Assembly (NCBI GenBank): GCA_964493505.1
Contig: CAZBNP010000010.1
Location: 62,001-126,000, forward strand
Direction: 5' to 3'
Length of the DNA: 64,000 nucleotides
Origin: Chryseosolibacter sp964493505
GTDB lineage: Bacteria; Bacteroidota; Bacteroidia; Cytophagales; Cyclobacteriaceae
Within the stretch, counting starts at the first letter, position 1, and each line of letters begins with the position of its first letter. The translations under genes were made by a program, and so were the position numbers. Positions 7,754-17,655 of this stretch are shown here, piece by piece. The notes beneath the pieces are model-generated. The model was not told the origin of the DNA. It worked only from the letters and a program-made list of their open reading frames with translations, and did no database searches.

Positions 7754-9601
7754 CTATTCACCGGGCTTCCCAACTGTCAGGGTAAAAGTACCCCAGTACA
7801 CCTTCCGCCTGATCGTTTTCCATTCTTTAACTTCATAGCAGGCAAGGATCTTTATCTGATGCCCGATGGGGCAGTCTTCCGCAATGTGAATAACCGACGA
7901 AACCGCGTATCCATCGCCCCACTTGTCGGGCTGGAGGTCAACGTGCAAGCGCTCATCTTCAACATAGGGATCGTCGTAATACAACCGGGTGCGATGGCTC
8001 TCCTGATAAACCATAATGCTTTCACCCGGCTCAGCGATATTGTTTCCATTACCATTACCGAATATCTCGCTATCGCCATCATCTATCCCTACCTCAGTAA
8101 AAACGGGTACGTTATAAAACACCGGCGCATCGAATTCATCGTTCCACTGATTCCCTTTTCCATCCGTAATGACGAGGTTAAACCTTACCATGAAAGGAGA
8201 ACCATCGGAGGTTGGTTTGTTCGCCGCTGTTACCCTGAACGAATTGGTTAACCACGCAACATCTCCGCTTTCCAGCTCGCTCATTTCAAGTTCCGGGTTT
8301 GCAATAGTCACGCCTTCCGTGGTTGAATGCAGTGATACTTTAATCTTTCTCGCCTTGCTCCCGCCGCGGTTCAACAGCCTGATCTTCAAGTTTCCTTCGC
8401 GATCGTGATCCAGAAATGCTCCGCTATCATTAAATGAATGTCCCACAAAAACCAGTTCAGCCGGATCATTCTTTCGAAAAATACCGATCTGATGAGGCTC
8501 GTGATTTACGCTAACGCTTATCCTCCCCGATCCATCACTTCTGACCGTCGTAACATTCTTCGTTTGTTGCGTTTCGTTGAAATCCAACAGCGTGTACTCT
8601 GTATCAGGCTTATAACGCGCAGATGTTTTCACGCTTACCTCGACTCCCCTGACAGGCTTTCCCTCAGGGAGCCATTTCCGGGTGCTGACGCGCAAGCCAC
8701 CCTTTGTCACACCTTTCAGGTCAACAAATCCGGGTTCGTCTAACGTGCTGTTCACTTCGTAACCCCACACATCAAAGTTCCTGTACAGATCTGCATGATG
8801 CCAGCGGGTTGGCGTATCGATGGGGTCTTTAAAAGAAGCCACCGTGAATTCGAAGGCATCCTTAAACTGGTCGGCCGTGAGACGATGTTCGCCTTCATAC
8901 ATCCTGTACTCGTAGTCGAGGCCTGCCTCGTGAATCGCTCCCGCGTGAACTTCATCGTTCAAATATCGCAATTCACATCCGGTTCCATTGTGAAACCGCA
9001 GGCGCACACCATGGAGATTCTTCATCAGGTGTCTGACGGGGTATAAGGTGTGATTTTCGGGATATCCGATAAAAAACTCCGGAGACCCTTTTGAATTAAC
9101 CGCGGTTCGAATCATGTGCGGATACTTTCCGGCCAGAAAAAAAGCCATGATCCCTCCCATACTGTGACCGATAACCGCCCTTCCGGACCGATCGTTGATG
9201 GTTCTGTAGGTACTATCGATATGACCGACCAGTTCAAGGAAATAATCCTTGAACTGAACCTGATAGTTGACGTTAGAATGAAACCCGATGTTATAGGGTC
9301 GAACATCGGAGGGCTTCGACCGGCCATTCCAGGCAACAAGGATGATATCGCTTTCCTTAACCAGCGATGCTACGCCTTCAAGATCAAATTCATGCGTTCC
9401 TTTGTTGCCATGAAAATAATAGATCACGGCATAGTCTTTTTCAGTCGTATGGTAGTTGTCGGGCAAGAAAATCCTGTACGGTTTCTCGCTGTCAAAAACC
9501 TGACTGAAGTGCGACCTGTCTACCTGGGCACCAGCGGAACCGGGCAGACACACAGCAACGATAGCCAGGAGTGATAAAAGTGAAAATGAATATTTCATCA
9601 T
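7754..9601 (-). CDS. Secreted alpha/beta-hydrolase esterase with C-terminal beta-sandwich domains
   Basis: The protein has about 615 residues from the ATG at 9599-9601, which precedes a good signal peptide (KYSFSLLSLLAIVAVCLPG, cleavage near GAQ). The first half (about 30-275) is an alpha/beta-hydrolase of the esterase D/feruloyl-esterase kind. It has an oxyanion HG motif in YYFHGNKG, a nucleophile elbow AVIGHSMGGIM (Ser154 by the longer numbering) and a C-terminal His in EGEHRLTADQF. The second half has no enzyme motif and looks like two or three Ig/fibronectin-like sheets. It is the last gene of the beta-helix locus, 19 bp or more after the T9SS beta-helix gene, suggesting removal of acetyl or aromatic esters from the glycan. 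The ester substrate is unknown. Confidence 0.75.
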   Translation of the reverse strand: MMKYSFSLLSLLAIVAVCLPGSAGAQVDRSHFSQVFDSEKPYRIFLPDNYHTTEKDYAVIYYFHGNKGTHEFDLEGVASLVKESDIILVAWNGRSKPSDVRPYNIGFHSNVNYQVQFKDYFLELVGHIDSTYRTINDRSGRAVIGHSMGGIMAFFLAGKYPHMIRTAVNSKGSPEFFIGYPENHTLYPVRHLMKNLHGVRLRFHNGTGCELRYLNDEVHAGAIHEAGLDYEYRMYEGEHRLTADQFKDAFEFTVASFKDPIDTPTRWHHADLYRNFDVWGYEVNSTLDEPGFVDLKGVTKGGLRVSTRKWLPEGKPVRGVEVSVKTSARYKPDTEYTLLDFNETQQTKNVTTVRSDGSGRISVSVNHEPHQIGIFRKNDPAELVFVGHSFNDSGAFLDHDREGNLKIRLLNRGGSKARKIKVSLHSTTEGVTIANPELEMSELESGDVAWLTNSFRVTAANKPTSDGSPFMVRFNLVITDGKGNQWNDEFDAPVFYNVPVFTEVGIDDGDSEIFGNGNGNNIAEPGESIMVYQESHRTRLYYDDPYVEDERLHVDLQPDKWGDGYAVSSVIHIAEDCPIGHQIKILACYEVKEWKTIRRKVYWGTFTLTVGKPGE

Positions 9602-9640
9602 ATAGTTAGAGCATCTACTCAAATAACAACAAGGTATTCA

Positions 9641-12139
9641 TCAATACTTCATGAACTTCGTGGTAACAGTGTCGCCGTTCTCCGTGACACGCAAAAGATA
9701 GGCACCCGAAACAAGGAAAGAAAGATCAACCTCAACATTCGAGCTCACCGAAACCGTATCGGAATGCACTCTCTGCTGCAAATCCAAAACAACGATCCGC
9801 CGTTCAGACTCCTCGTCAAACTCAAGGACCAGCTTCTGTTTTGCTGGGTTGGGATAGAGCTTAAACGCCCGGTCAGGCACTATCCCGATACCTGTAATGT
9901 TGTCTTTTGAAACGGTGATCTCCGTATCCTCATTGATCGTCAGCGTCACTTCCTTTTCTCCGACAAGGATGCGATGCGGATTCCTGACCCATTGAAGACG
10001 GCTATAATACTCGTACTCGGCTAGCAATGTATTGATCTGTCCCTCATCGGAGGTCATCTCTTTCAATACCTCCTCATTCTTCGCATTCAATATCCTGACT
10101 TCCGTATTGCCAATGCCCTTGCCCGCATCATCGACAACATTAATCGTTAGCGCCCACCGAACAGCATACGTGTGTTCGCGGCTTGTACCCGTAAATTCAA
10201 GCTTCCCATTTCCGCCAACTATCTCATTAGACACAAAGTCAATTTCTGTCGCAAGATATCCGCTATGACCTAATCGAATTGGAACGTAATCATCGCCTGC
10301 GTCTTCGGCTCTGATAATCGTATTTCTCACCACTCTTGTTTTTGTGGCCGCACCGTACATTGAAGCAAGCCAGAATGCGGGAACATTGGTGGTAATTGTA
10401 TTATTTTCAAAAACGCCTCCAACGGTTCCTCCCCCTACATAAAAAGCATTCGTTACAGCCTTTGAATCCGGATCGAGCGCATTTACGACAATGTCATTGT
10501 CATAAATAAAATTGTCGCCGGCACTTGCACTGTAGAAAACCGCAGTAGCGACCGGAATATAATCGACGTACTCGGGGTAGTCTTTCCCTGTGATGAAGAA
10601 CCTGTTGTTGAAAATCTCGTTTCCAAAACAGCCGTCTCTGTCCCCGAGTGCTGCATTGTAGTCGGCTAATCTGATACCATTTACACTGTAGTCTTCATGC
10701 CCATACTCGCACGTCGGAGGGGCCGACTCAATATAAATATCATTGTTGTACACTTTCGCGTACAGGCCACCCATACCAATTCCGGAACCGGTTTCAGCCT
10801 TAAACACATTGTTGTATACCTCCGCATAGTTGGCCGGAGCCAATGCGTAGTGGTTAGTAACCGTTTGGCGATTCTCAAAATAATTATGGTGGACCTTGGA
10901 AGCGATACCCGCGATTGACAGGCAGCCCTGTCCTCCGTAAAACTCCGAATAGGATACCTCGGAAGCCTGCGTACCTAAAATATCAACCCCGTAATTGCCC
11001 GAATTGTGCCTGTTAATAATAAAGGGCGTATCGACATCAAAATAACAATTAGTAATGACCGCCTGCCGTACTTCAACTGCATTGGTATTAATTCCCTGGG
11101 TAATAACCTTAACGTTGTCAATATGGAGATCAACTTTATTCGCTGTTGATTGTATACCCCACGACAAAATTCCCGTCACTCCGCTTCGGATAATACCATT
11201 CTTGATGGTGATATTTCCGGGTGCGGCGGGTGCAATCACCGGTATACCATCTAACGGAGTCCCGGTACTGGAAATCTTCGTATAGTCATAAAACGCAGGA
11301 TCATACCAACCATCGTATAGCTGATCGGTGTGTGTATTTGTAAAGGTCCTTTCAACCATTCCAACACCCACATCCAAAGCCGGGCGCAGGTCGATATGAT
11401 CGACAATTGCATCGGTATCTGCTTTGACGCGCACCCGATACTTACCGGCGGGTTTACCTTTCATGTGAGCAAATACAAATCCTCCGCCTAACTGTGTGCG
11501 TTTATTTTCAACAGGACTGCCCTGGCGCGTTCCGCTGCCGTATTCATTTATACAATAAACCACATCTCCGTTCTCATCCTCGATATAAACACTTACTCTC
11601 ATGGTATTTTTCGCAACACCACACATCGCGAAATACGACCGGTCAGCTTCGGGTAGATTTATATATCCGGACGTGATTTCCTCACCCGCCTTCAAACGCA
11701 ATACATTTTCACCAACGAAAACCTGTACTTTCTTACCAACAATATTCGCCGTCGGTGCCTTCGAAAAATCCCAACCCACTAAACCGTCTTCGAAATCATA
11801 ATTAGGCAGGTGCTCATAGCCCGCATCGGCATATACGATCGTATAGCCATTAAGATCAAGTGTAACATTATTACCCAAAAAGATCGCGCTTCGAGGACTC
11901 ACAATGTCGTTCACCAAAACGTATGTGGCGCCGGGCGTACCGTAGTATCCCGGCTCGCTGACGGGGATCTCACCTTCCACAAGCTCCCGGTGTTCGGTTT
12001 CAGTATAACCGCCATTGGAAAGCTTTTTCATCCCAGTCGGCTCGGTGCCAGTCACCGCGTCGTCATACAATACAGCCGCATTGCCATGGGTCACGCCCAT
12101 AACAATAAGTAATAACGCTAATTGATTAATAGTCTTCAT
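9641..12139 (-). CDS. T9SS-secreted right-handed beta-helix protein with inserted carbohydrate-binding-like domain
   Basis: An 832-residue protein with a signal peptide (MKTINQLALLLIVMGVTHGN). After a beta-helix cap (NVTLDLNGYTIVYAD, about 90-110) a jelly-roll-like insert follows (about 110-265, PNYDFEDGLVGWDFSKAP to DHIDLRPALD). The helix then resumes (about 290-650) with typical rungs such as ASEVSYSEFYGGQG and SKVHHNYFENRQ. An Ig-like domain (about 665-750) and a T9SS type A sorting domain (about 760-832, FKLYPNPAKQKL to the end) complete it. The fold is shared by polysaccharide lyases (PL6-like) and GH28-like enzymes, but I could not place it in a CAZy family. It is a close paralogue of 15330-17516, which lacks the sorting domain. 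Confidence 0.75.
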   Translation of the reverse strand: MKTINQLALLLIVMGVTHGNAAVLYDDAVTGTEPTGMKKLSNGGYTETEHRELVEGEIPVSEPGYYGTPGATYVLVNDIVSPRSAIFLGNNVTLDLNGYTIVYADAGYEHLPNYDFEDGLVGWDFSKAPTANIVGKKVQVFVGENVLRLKAGEEITSGYINLPEADRSYFAMCGVAKNTMRVSVYIEDENGDVVYCINEYGSGTRQGSPVENKRTQLGGGFVFAHMKGKPAGKYRVRVKADTDAIVDHIDLRPALDVGVGMVERTFTNTHTDQLYDGWYDPAFYDYTKISSTGTPLDGIPVIAPAAPGNITIKNGIIRSGVTGILSWGIQSTANKVDLHIDNVKVITQGINTNAVEVRQAVITNCYFDVDTPFIINRHNSGNYGVDILGTQASEVSYSEFYGGQGCLSIAGIASKVHHNYFENRQTVTNHYALAPANYAEVYNNVFKAETGSGIGMGGLYAKVYNNDIYIESAPPTCEYGHEDYSVNGIRLADYNAALGDRDGCFGNEIFNNRFFITGKDYPEYVDYIPVATAVFYSASAGDNFIYDNDIVVNALDPDSKAVTNAFYVGGGTVGGVFENNTITTNVPAFWLASMYGAATKTRVVRNTIIRAEDAGDDYVPIRLGHSGYLATEIDFVSNEIVGGNGKLEFTGTSREHTYAVRWALTINVVDDAGKGIGNTEVRILNAKNEEVLKEMTSDEGQINTLLAEYEYYSRLQWVRNPHRILVGEKEVTLTINEDTEITVSKDNITGIGIVPDRAFKLYPNPAKQKLVLEFDEESERRIVVLDLQQRVHSDTVSVSSNVEVDLSFLVSGAYLLRVTENGDTVTTKFMKY

Positions 12140-12154
12140 AATTGCCTTTACTTG

Positions 12155-13510
12155 CTAACGTTTAACGATCTTCTTTGAGTATTTCCCTTCCGAGGTTAGA
12201 ATATCCACCACATAAACTCCCTCCGGAATCCGTCTTATATCAATATGATGTGCACCGGAGGAACCGTTGAGTTTCAAACCAATGACCTGCTCCCCTGAAA
12301 GACTCCTCACCATTATCTCTCCTCCGGAAGCCAGACCATGAATAACGAGTTCATCGCCAGAGGGATTAGGATAAATAGTGATCTCGGCGTGGCGTTGTGT
12401 CTCCGACGTACTTGTAACCATGTCGTCTTCATCAACGACAACAGCGATATCTATCGGGTAGCCATTCTCATTAACATTACCATCCTCATCCACTACGTAC
12501 AGGTACGCCTCATCCCCTTCTTCAAAAGCACCCAGGTTTACGTCAACATTGATCGCATCAGGTGACCAGGAAGAAGGAATCTGAATCTCCCGGTGGGTGC
12601 TTCCAGACCAGGTCGATGCGTTGCCTATTTCCACCCGTGCCAACGAATTGTCCAGATACACATCATCTACATACAAATCAAATTTGCCATCTTCTCTGGG
12701 GTTTGCCCCCATAAGAGGGAGCAACAAGGAGTGAAGTTTTGATTCATATCCTTCTTCAAGCGTTACGATATTTTTTCTAACAAACCTTGAATTCGTTTCA
12801 TTGTTAATCACAATCCAGGCTTCTCCATTTGCAGTACCGGCGGGCTGTGACAGCTTGTAGTACATTTCTACCCGATGCCATTCTCCCGCCGGCGTTCCGG
12901 TACAGGTTACCTGAATATCCGTGTCAGGAGATGTTTCGAGATTCACATAGCCCCAGTCATTCATTGGCTGATACTGGTACTTCAACGTTCCGGTGCCGTT
13001 ATAGTAGTCAACGCCACCGTAGTTCGGTGTGGAAGCCAGTCGGGCGAGCTTCAGAATAAGATAGTCGTTACCCGTCGCATCCAATCGAAAACGATAGGAA
13101 GTATATAATTCAAAGCTTTCTGGTACAACCTTATAAGCGCCGCAAAACTCGCATCCCGGTGCATTATTGGCATTGGGTTCAATGTGATTGGTCACCGAAA
13201 GGTTTCCTTTGCCATATTTTTGAACGTCCGTGTAAATCGGATGGGTTTCTTTTTCCCGTTGGCGTGACCACCCGTTCCGGACCGTCTCACCAACCGTGCC
13301 ATTTTCGAAGTCGTCCCAGATCAACGGTGCCGCAACCAGTTTCGCCCCAAACCCGTTTCCATTGATCTCTATTGTCTCTCCCTGCAGTACAAGGCCGTTG
13401 ACATTATTGATCGTCGGCTGAGCTGCGGATTCGATAGTGACAAGCAGCAGCGCTATCACTATGGGTAATACAGCTTGTTTGGTATTGAGTAAAGGAAGTA
13501 CATTCTTCAT
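12155..13510 (-). CDS. T9SS-secreted IPT/jelly-roll surface protein
   Basis: A 451-residue protein: signal peptide (1-30, ending ESAAQ); an IPT-like start (VLQGETIEINGNGFG, about 40-55); a LamG-like jelly roll of about 230 residues starting at LIWDDFENG; a second small sheet domain ending in EAYLYVVDEDGNVNENGYP; and a C-terminal T9SS sorting domain (ITIYPNPSGDELVIHG to IVKR, about 380-451). The same domain order without the sorting domain is seen in the lipoprotein at 13563-15008, so the two are paralogues with different anchoring routes. A glycan-binding or lyase-like role is an inference; no catalytic motif is recognised. It sits 15 bp before the beta-helix gene and 52 bp after the lipoprotein gene. 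Confidence 0.72.
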   Translation of the reverse strand: MKNVLPLLNTKQAVLPIVIALLLVTIESAAQPTINNVNGLVLQGETIEINGNGFGAKLVAAPLIWDDFENGTVGETVRNGWSRQREKETHPIYTDVQKYGKGNLSVTNHIEPNANNAPGCEFCGAYKVVPESFELYTSYRFRLDATGNDYLILKLARLASTPNYGGVDYYNGTGTLKYQYQPMNDWGYVNLETSPDTDIQVTCTGTPAGEWHRVEMYYKLSQPAGTANGEAWIVINNETNSRFVRKNIVTLEEGYESKLHSLLLPLMGANPREDGKFDLYVDDVYLDNSLARVEIGNASTWSGSTHREIQIPSSWSPDAINVDVNLGAFEEGDEAYLYVVDEDGNVNENGYPIDIAVVVDEDDMVTSTSETQRHAEITIYPNPSGDELVIHGLASGGEIMVRSLSGEQVIGLKLNGSSGAHHIDIRRIPEGVYVVDILTSEGKYSKKIVKR

Positions 13511-13562
13511 TGCGAGTGGTTTTTTCTAACATCAGTCTGCTCGTTATGTAACAGAACCTGTT

Positions 13563-15008
13563 TTATGGAATAGCAATTCCATCCGTAATCAACTCGTTGT
13601 TGCTATCAAAAATGAAAAGATATTTCCCGGAGATTGTCTCCGTGCCTTTTGTCTTTACGACAACTTTGATTTCGGAATCTGTCCACGAAAGCGAAGGCAT
13701 AATGCTCAGCTCGGTGCAGTCTTCATAGTCAGGCGCATCGCCTACTTCCACCCGCGCGGCCGCGTTGGCGCCTGTTGCCAGGTAGACGTCATCGTAAACG
13801 CCGCCAGGATTGGTTAGGTCATTTCCAAACCAGCCCGGCACATTCAATTGGTTCCATTGATAAGAAGTAGGTGACGTGGCCCGTGCATTAAACACCGGGA
13901 GAATATGCTCTCGGGTAAATGCCGGATTTGTTTTCGCACTTAACCAGTGGATCCAGGTATAACCCGCTGTCTCCGGTGATTCAGGATCAGCACGCAGCCA
14001 AACGGCAACGCGGTTGAATCCGTCCATGTCAAAAAGGTCGTCCAGGCTTCCTACCCATCCGATGTTATCCGTGTTTCCCACAATCTGAAGCGCCTTCGCC
14101 TGGCCATTCGTAGGAATGCAAAGATCAGCCTTCCCGTCTCCTCCGGAAAATCCGTTATCTCCATCCATCAGCCACGTAAGCTTCCAGTGACTTGCTGCGC
14201 CCCACTCTTCTCTTGTGGGAGCGCCCGGAAAATGCTTTCCGGGAGGAACGGACACCTGATATGAAATGAAAACCTCCTGCGTATCGGCGAATCGGGCTTT
14301 CAACTGCGCGTCCTTTTTCCCATAGTTCGCAACCGCGGCCAAGTCATCCTGCATCGAAAAGGATGTATTTCCGGAATATCCATATTCATGATAGCGGGCA
14401 ATATAGCCTGACGATGCCGCCGCCCATTTACCAATCAACGGCGAAGTCAAGGGAATCGGGTCATTATGACCGCCTCCTTCAAAATCATCGTAAATGACAA
14501 TGCCAGGTCCGGATCCAAATCCGCTTCCTGAAATAACAAGTTCCTTCCCTTGCCGCACATGGCCAGTAACCTGTATGTTTCCATCGACGGTAAACTCACC
14601 TGCCGCCGTGACAACGACGGAAATTGTTTCCATTACACTCTGATCGTCTTCATCAGTGACTTTAAGTTGCACTACTATTGTTTTATTGGCATAGGGGACA
14701 TTTATCACCAGTTGGCCTGTATACTCTTCCAATCCGTCGGCTTCGGTAATCGTTTGTTCGACACCGTCCAAAGATTGGACAAACTGTTTGATCATTGTCG
14801 ATGTCGAAACCGTATAATCAATCGTAACGATTGATTCCTCGATAACGGGAAAAAGAATTACATCATCTGTTATCAAATGCCCCTGTGCGGTAACGGAGAT
14901 GGAAGGCATCTCCATTTCTGTCTCGGGGATGGCATCCTTATCCTCGCAGCCCGCTGCAGTTAACAATAAAAAGCCAATTACAAAAAATGAGGTAGCCAGG
15001 TTTCGCAT
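13563..15008 (-). CDS. Surface lipoprotein with Ig-like, IPT and jelly-roll domains
   Basis: The ATG at 15006-15008 gives 481 residues with a lipobox LTAAGC followed by EDKDA. Residues about 25-135 form the Ig-like module shared with the left-edge and 17656-18516 lipoproteins (VTIDYTVSTSTMIKQFVQSL). Then comes an IPT-like strand pair (GKELVISGSGFGSGPG) and a jelly roll beginning IVIYDDFEGGG. The small C-terminal sheet domain ends GKYLFIFDSNNELITDG. This architecture suggests a surface glycan-binding protein of the locus. A degraded copy of the same gene type lies immediately upstream at 15050-15343, so this is one survivor of a tandem duplication. No enzymatic residues are recognised. Confidence 0.72.
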   Translation of the reverse strand: MRNLATSFFVIGFLLLTAAGCEDKDAIPETEMEMPSISVTAQGHLITDDVILFPVIEESIVTIDYTVSTSTMIKQFVQSLDGVEQTITEADGLEEYTGQLVINVPYANKTIVVQLKVTDEDDQSVMETISVVVTAAGEFTVDGNIQVTGHVRQGKELVISGSGFGSGPGIVIYDDFEGGGHNDPIPLTSPLIGKWAAASSGYIARYHEYGYSGNTSFSMQDDLAAVANYGKKDAQLKARFADTQEVFISYQVSVPPGKHFPGAPTREEWGAASHWKLTWLMDGDNGFSGGDGKADLCIPTNGQAKALQIVGNTDNIGWVGSLDDLFDMDGFNRVAVWLRADPESPETAGYTWIHWLSAKTNPAFTREHILPVFNARATSPTSYQWNQLNVPGWFGNDLTNPGGVYDDVYLATGANAAARVEVGDAPDYEDCTELSIMPSLSWTDSEIKVVVKTKGTETISGKYLFIFDSNNELITDGIAIP

Positions 15009-15049
15009 AAGGTTGAACACTTTTAAATTTATCCAATTATGTTTTTGAA

Positions 15050-15343
15050 TTACTGAAGCTGTATTCCCGCGCCAATCTGATTCCCGTCTTCATCCTGAAT
15101 ACAAACGTATTTTCCCTGAATTGACGCAAAACCTGACCTCCTCGACAGAGCTTCCTGCTTGATTCCAGTCATTGTGAACTGAGACTCACTCCCTTCAAGA
15201 AGTTGAGATCAGAATCAAAAGCAATACGCTGGCGGACTCAAAAGGGATCTTGCTTCCAAAATCGCTTCACCATTCCCATCGATGGATTGAACTAACTGCT
15301 GGATCATTGCTGGAGCAGTAACGGTATAATCAATTGTTATCGT
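15050..15343 (-). pseudogene. Degraded paralogue of the IPT/jelly-roll lipoprotein
   Basis: Reading the minus strand from 15343 gives TITIDYTVTAPAMIQQLVQS, which matches the Ig-like module of the downstream lipoprotein (VTIDYTVSTSTMIKQF). After two in-frame TGA stops the same frame resumes and ends with GKYVCIQDEDGNQIGAGIQLQ and a TAA at 15050-15052. This matches that protein's C-terminal end (GKYLFIFDSNNELITDG). The whole middle (IPT and jelly-roll, over 300 residues) is gone, as are the start codon and signal peptide. The fragment overlaps the 3' end of the beta-helix gene at 15330, so a deletion joined the two genes. It is non-functional as a protein. Confidence 0.8.
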
Positions 15344-17516
15344 ATTTCCTCACTTTGATACTGACTTCTGTGTCTCTATCCAACGTCACCGATACCTCCT
15401 CCTTGCCCGCCACTATCCGGTAGGCTCCCTCATATTGTTTAATTCCGTCATGCACCAAATACTCAGGAAGCACCGCTTTGATACTCCCTGACTCCGGCGA
15501 TATTTCTCTCAATACCACATCACCTGCCTTATTATAGATCGTCACCTCCACTCCTTTTCGCGGTTTACCTTTCTTGTCTTTGACTTCTACGGTCAGTTCC
15601 CACGCAACGGAATAAGTATGCGCGCGATCGGTAGCTTCAAAGTCGACCTTCCCGGAACCACCCACTATTTCATTTGAAACAAAGGAGACGTCTTTAGCCA
15701 AGTGGTTATAGAACCCAACCCGGATCGGTTTATAGTCATCAAGCGCATTTGACGCCTTGATAATCCGGTTATTTTTGATAGTGACATTTTTCGCCGCCCC
15801 ATACATCGACGCAACCCAAAAACCCGGCACATTGGTCGTAATTGTATTGTTCTCAAAAACGCCGCCTACGGTTCCTCCTCCGATATAAAACGCTGTCGTT
15901 TCAGCTTTCGAATGAGGATCCTGCGCATTCACGATGACCTTGTTATCATACACATAGTTATGTCCAGCACTGGCACTATAAAAAAGCGCCGTCGCAACGG
16001 GGACGTACTTCGGATACTCGGGGAAATCCTTCCCGGTAATATGAAAGGTGTTGCGATAGATCTTATTCTCAAAGGTACCGCTGCTCGAACCCCACGGAGT
16101 ATTGTAATCGGCAATTCGGACTCCATTGACACTGTACTCTTCATGTCCGTATTCAGAGGTTGGCGGTGAAGATCGAATATGAAACTCGTTATCAAAGATC
16201 TCAATATGATTGCCCTTGTATATCTCGACACCGGAGCCAGTCTCAGGCTTAAAAACGTTATTGTAGATCTTCGAATAGTCACCTCCCGCCATTATACTGT
16301 AATGGTTTGTAACCATTTGCCGGTTCTGGAAATAGTTGTGGTGTACTTTAGAGCCCTGACCCTGAATATTCAAACAACCCTGTCCTCCGTAAAATTCGGA
16401 GTATGAAACTTCCGACGCACCTCCTCCGCTCAGGTCAACAGCATAGTAATGCACCCCATGCCGGTTAATGATGAAGGGGCTTTCAATATCGAAATAGCAG
16501 TTCCGGATAGTCCCCTGCCGTACCTCTACCGCGTTGGTGTTAATACCCGAAGCGATGGCTTTAATGTTGTCAATGACAAAGTCGACATTATTGGCAGTGG
16601 ATTGTATACCGTACGAAAGGATACCTCGAACTCCACTCCGTATCGTTCCATTTTTTATCGTGATCGTTCCCTTGTCGCCAGATACAACTACAGGGATACC
16701 GATTTTTGGTGTCCCCGCGGCAAAATCTTCCGTATAGTCATAGAAAGCCGGGAAAAAACCTCCCTTATACAGGTAGTCGGTATGTGCGTAGGAACTGGTC
16801 TTCTCGACAACTCCGATTCCTGCGTCCATCGCAGGTCGGATGTCTATGTGATCGATAATAGCATCTGAATCGGCTCTCACCCTGATCCGGTATTTTCCTG
16901 CTGGCTTTCCTTTGAAGTGTGCGTAAACAAACCCGCCACCCAGTTGTACCGTTTTGTTTTCAACGGGACTGCCCTGTAGCTGTAAGTTCCCGTAGGAGTT
17001 CGTGGAATAAACCACATCTCCCGCGGCGTCTTCAACATACACGCTAACCTTCATGCCTGGCCGCGCCACTCCGCACATTGCAAAGTACGACCTGTCAGCT
17101 ACCGGTAAAGTAATATACGAAGAGGTTATCTCCTCTCCCGCATTGAGACGAAGCACATTCTCACCAACAAATACATGCACTCTCGTGTCACCAATTCTCG
17201 CATTTGGCGCTTTGGAGACGTCCCATCCCGCTAGTCCTTCCTCAAAACTGTAATTCGGAATATGTTCGTAGGCTGCATCAGCATAGATGATTTCGTAGCC
17301 ATTAAGATCAAGTGTAACATTATTACCCAGAAAGATGGGTGTTCCGGGACTTGAAATGCTATTAACCAGAACGTAGGTTTTTCCGGATTCGCCGTAATAC
17401 CCTGGCTCACTCACCGGTATTTCACCATCCAGAAGTGCGCGGTGAGCGGTTTCGCTAAACTGTGCGCACGCTGGAAAAAAAAGTGCACTGAAAACTACAA
17501 TGAGATAATACTTCAT
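15330..17516 (-). CDS. Secreted right-handed beta-helix protein, sorting domain lost
   Basis: The best start is ATG 17514-17516, which precedes a signal peptide (MKYYLIVVFSALFFPACAQ) and gives 728 residues; the frame is open further upstream but without sense. It follows the paralogue at 9641-12139 along nearly its whole length: helix cap (NVTLDLNGYEIIYAD), jelly-roll insert (about 65-225), helix rungs (ASEVSYSEFYGGQG) and the Ig-like end (ITIYNKAGDV is the matching strand set). It stops with KVRKYDNN exactly where the paralogue continues into its T9SS domain. The stop codon lies inside the pseudogene scar. Without the sorting domain it should remain periplasmic or be released by another route. 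Lyase or hydrolase activity is inferred from fold only. Confidence 0.75.
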   Translation of the reverse strand: MKYYLIVVFSALFFPACAQFSETAHRALLDGEIPVSEPGYYGESGKTYVLVNSISSPGTPIFLGNNVTLDLNGYEIIYADAAYEHIPNYSFEEGLAGWDVSKAPNARIGDTRVHVFVGENVLRLNAGEEITSSYITLPVADRSYFAMCGVARPGMKVSVYVEDAAGDVVYSTNSYGNLQLQGSPVENKTVQLGGGFVYAHFKGKPAGKYRIRVRADSDAIIDHIDIRPAMDAGIGVVEKTSSYAHTDYLYKGGFFPAFYDYTEDFAAGTPKIGIPVVVSGDKGTITIKNGTIRSGVRGILSYGIQSTANNVDFVIDNIKAIASGINTNAVEVRQGTIRNCYFDIESPFIINRHGVHYYAVDLSGGGASEVSYSEFYGGQGCLNIQGQGSKVHHNYFQNRQMVTNHYSIMAGGDYSKIYNNVFKPETGSGVEIYKGNHIEIFDNEFHIRSSPPTSEYGHEEYSVNGVRIADYNTPWGSSSGTFENKIYRNTFHITGKDFPEYPKYVPVATALFYSASAGHNYVYDNKVIVNAQDPHSKAETTAFYIGGGTVGGVFENNTITTNVPGFWVASMYGAAKNVTIKNNRIIKASNALDDYKPIRVGFYNHLAKDVSFVSNEIVGGSGKVDFEATDRAHTYSVAWELTVEVKDKKGKPRKGVEVTIYNKAGDVVLREISPESGSIKAVLPEYLVHDGIKQYEGAYRIVAGKEEVSVTLDRDTEVSIKVRKYDNN

Positions 17517-17655
17517 AAATGAAATGATCTTAACGCGAAACAATACACCAGAATCCTTCGATCGGGTAACCAATAGAGGCTGTTGAATCCGCATTCCTGA
17601 TAACAAAAGGGAAGCCAGGTTCAACAGTCTCTTGGTTAATTAATGCACCAGACTA

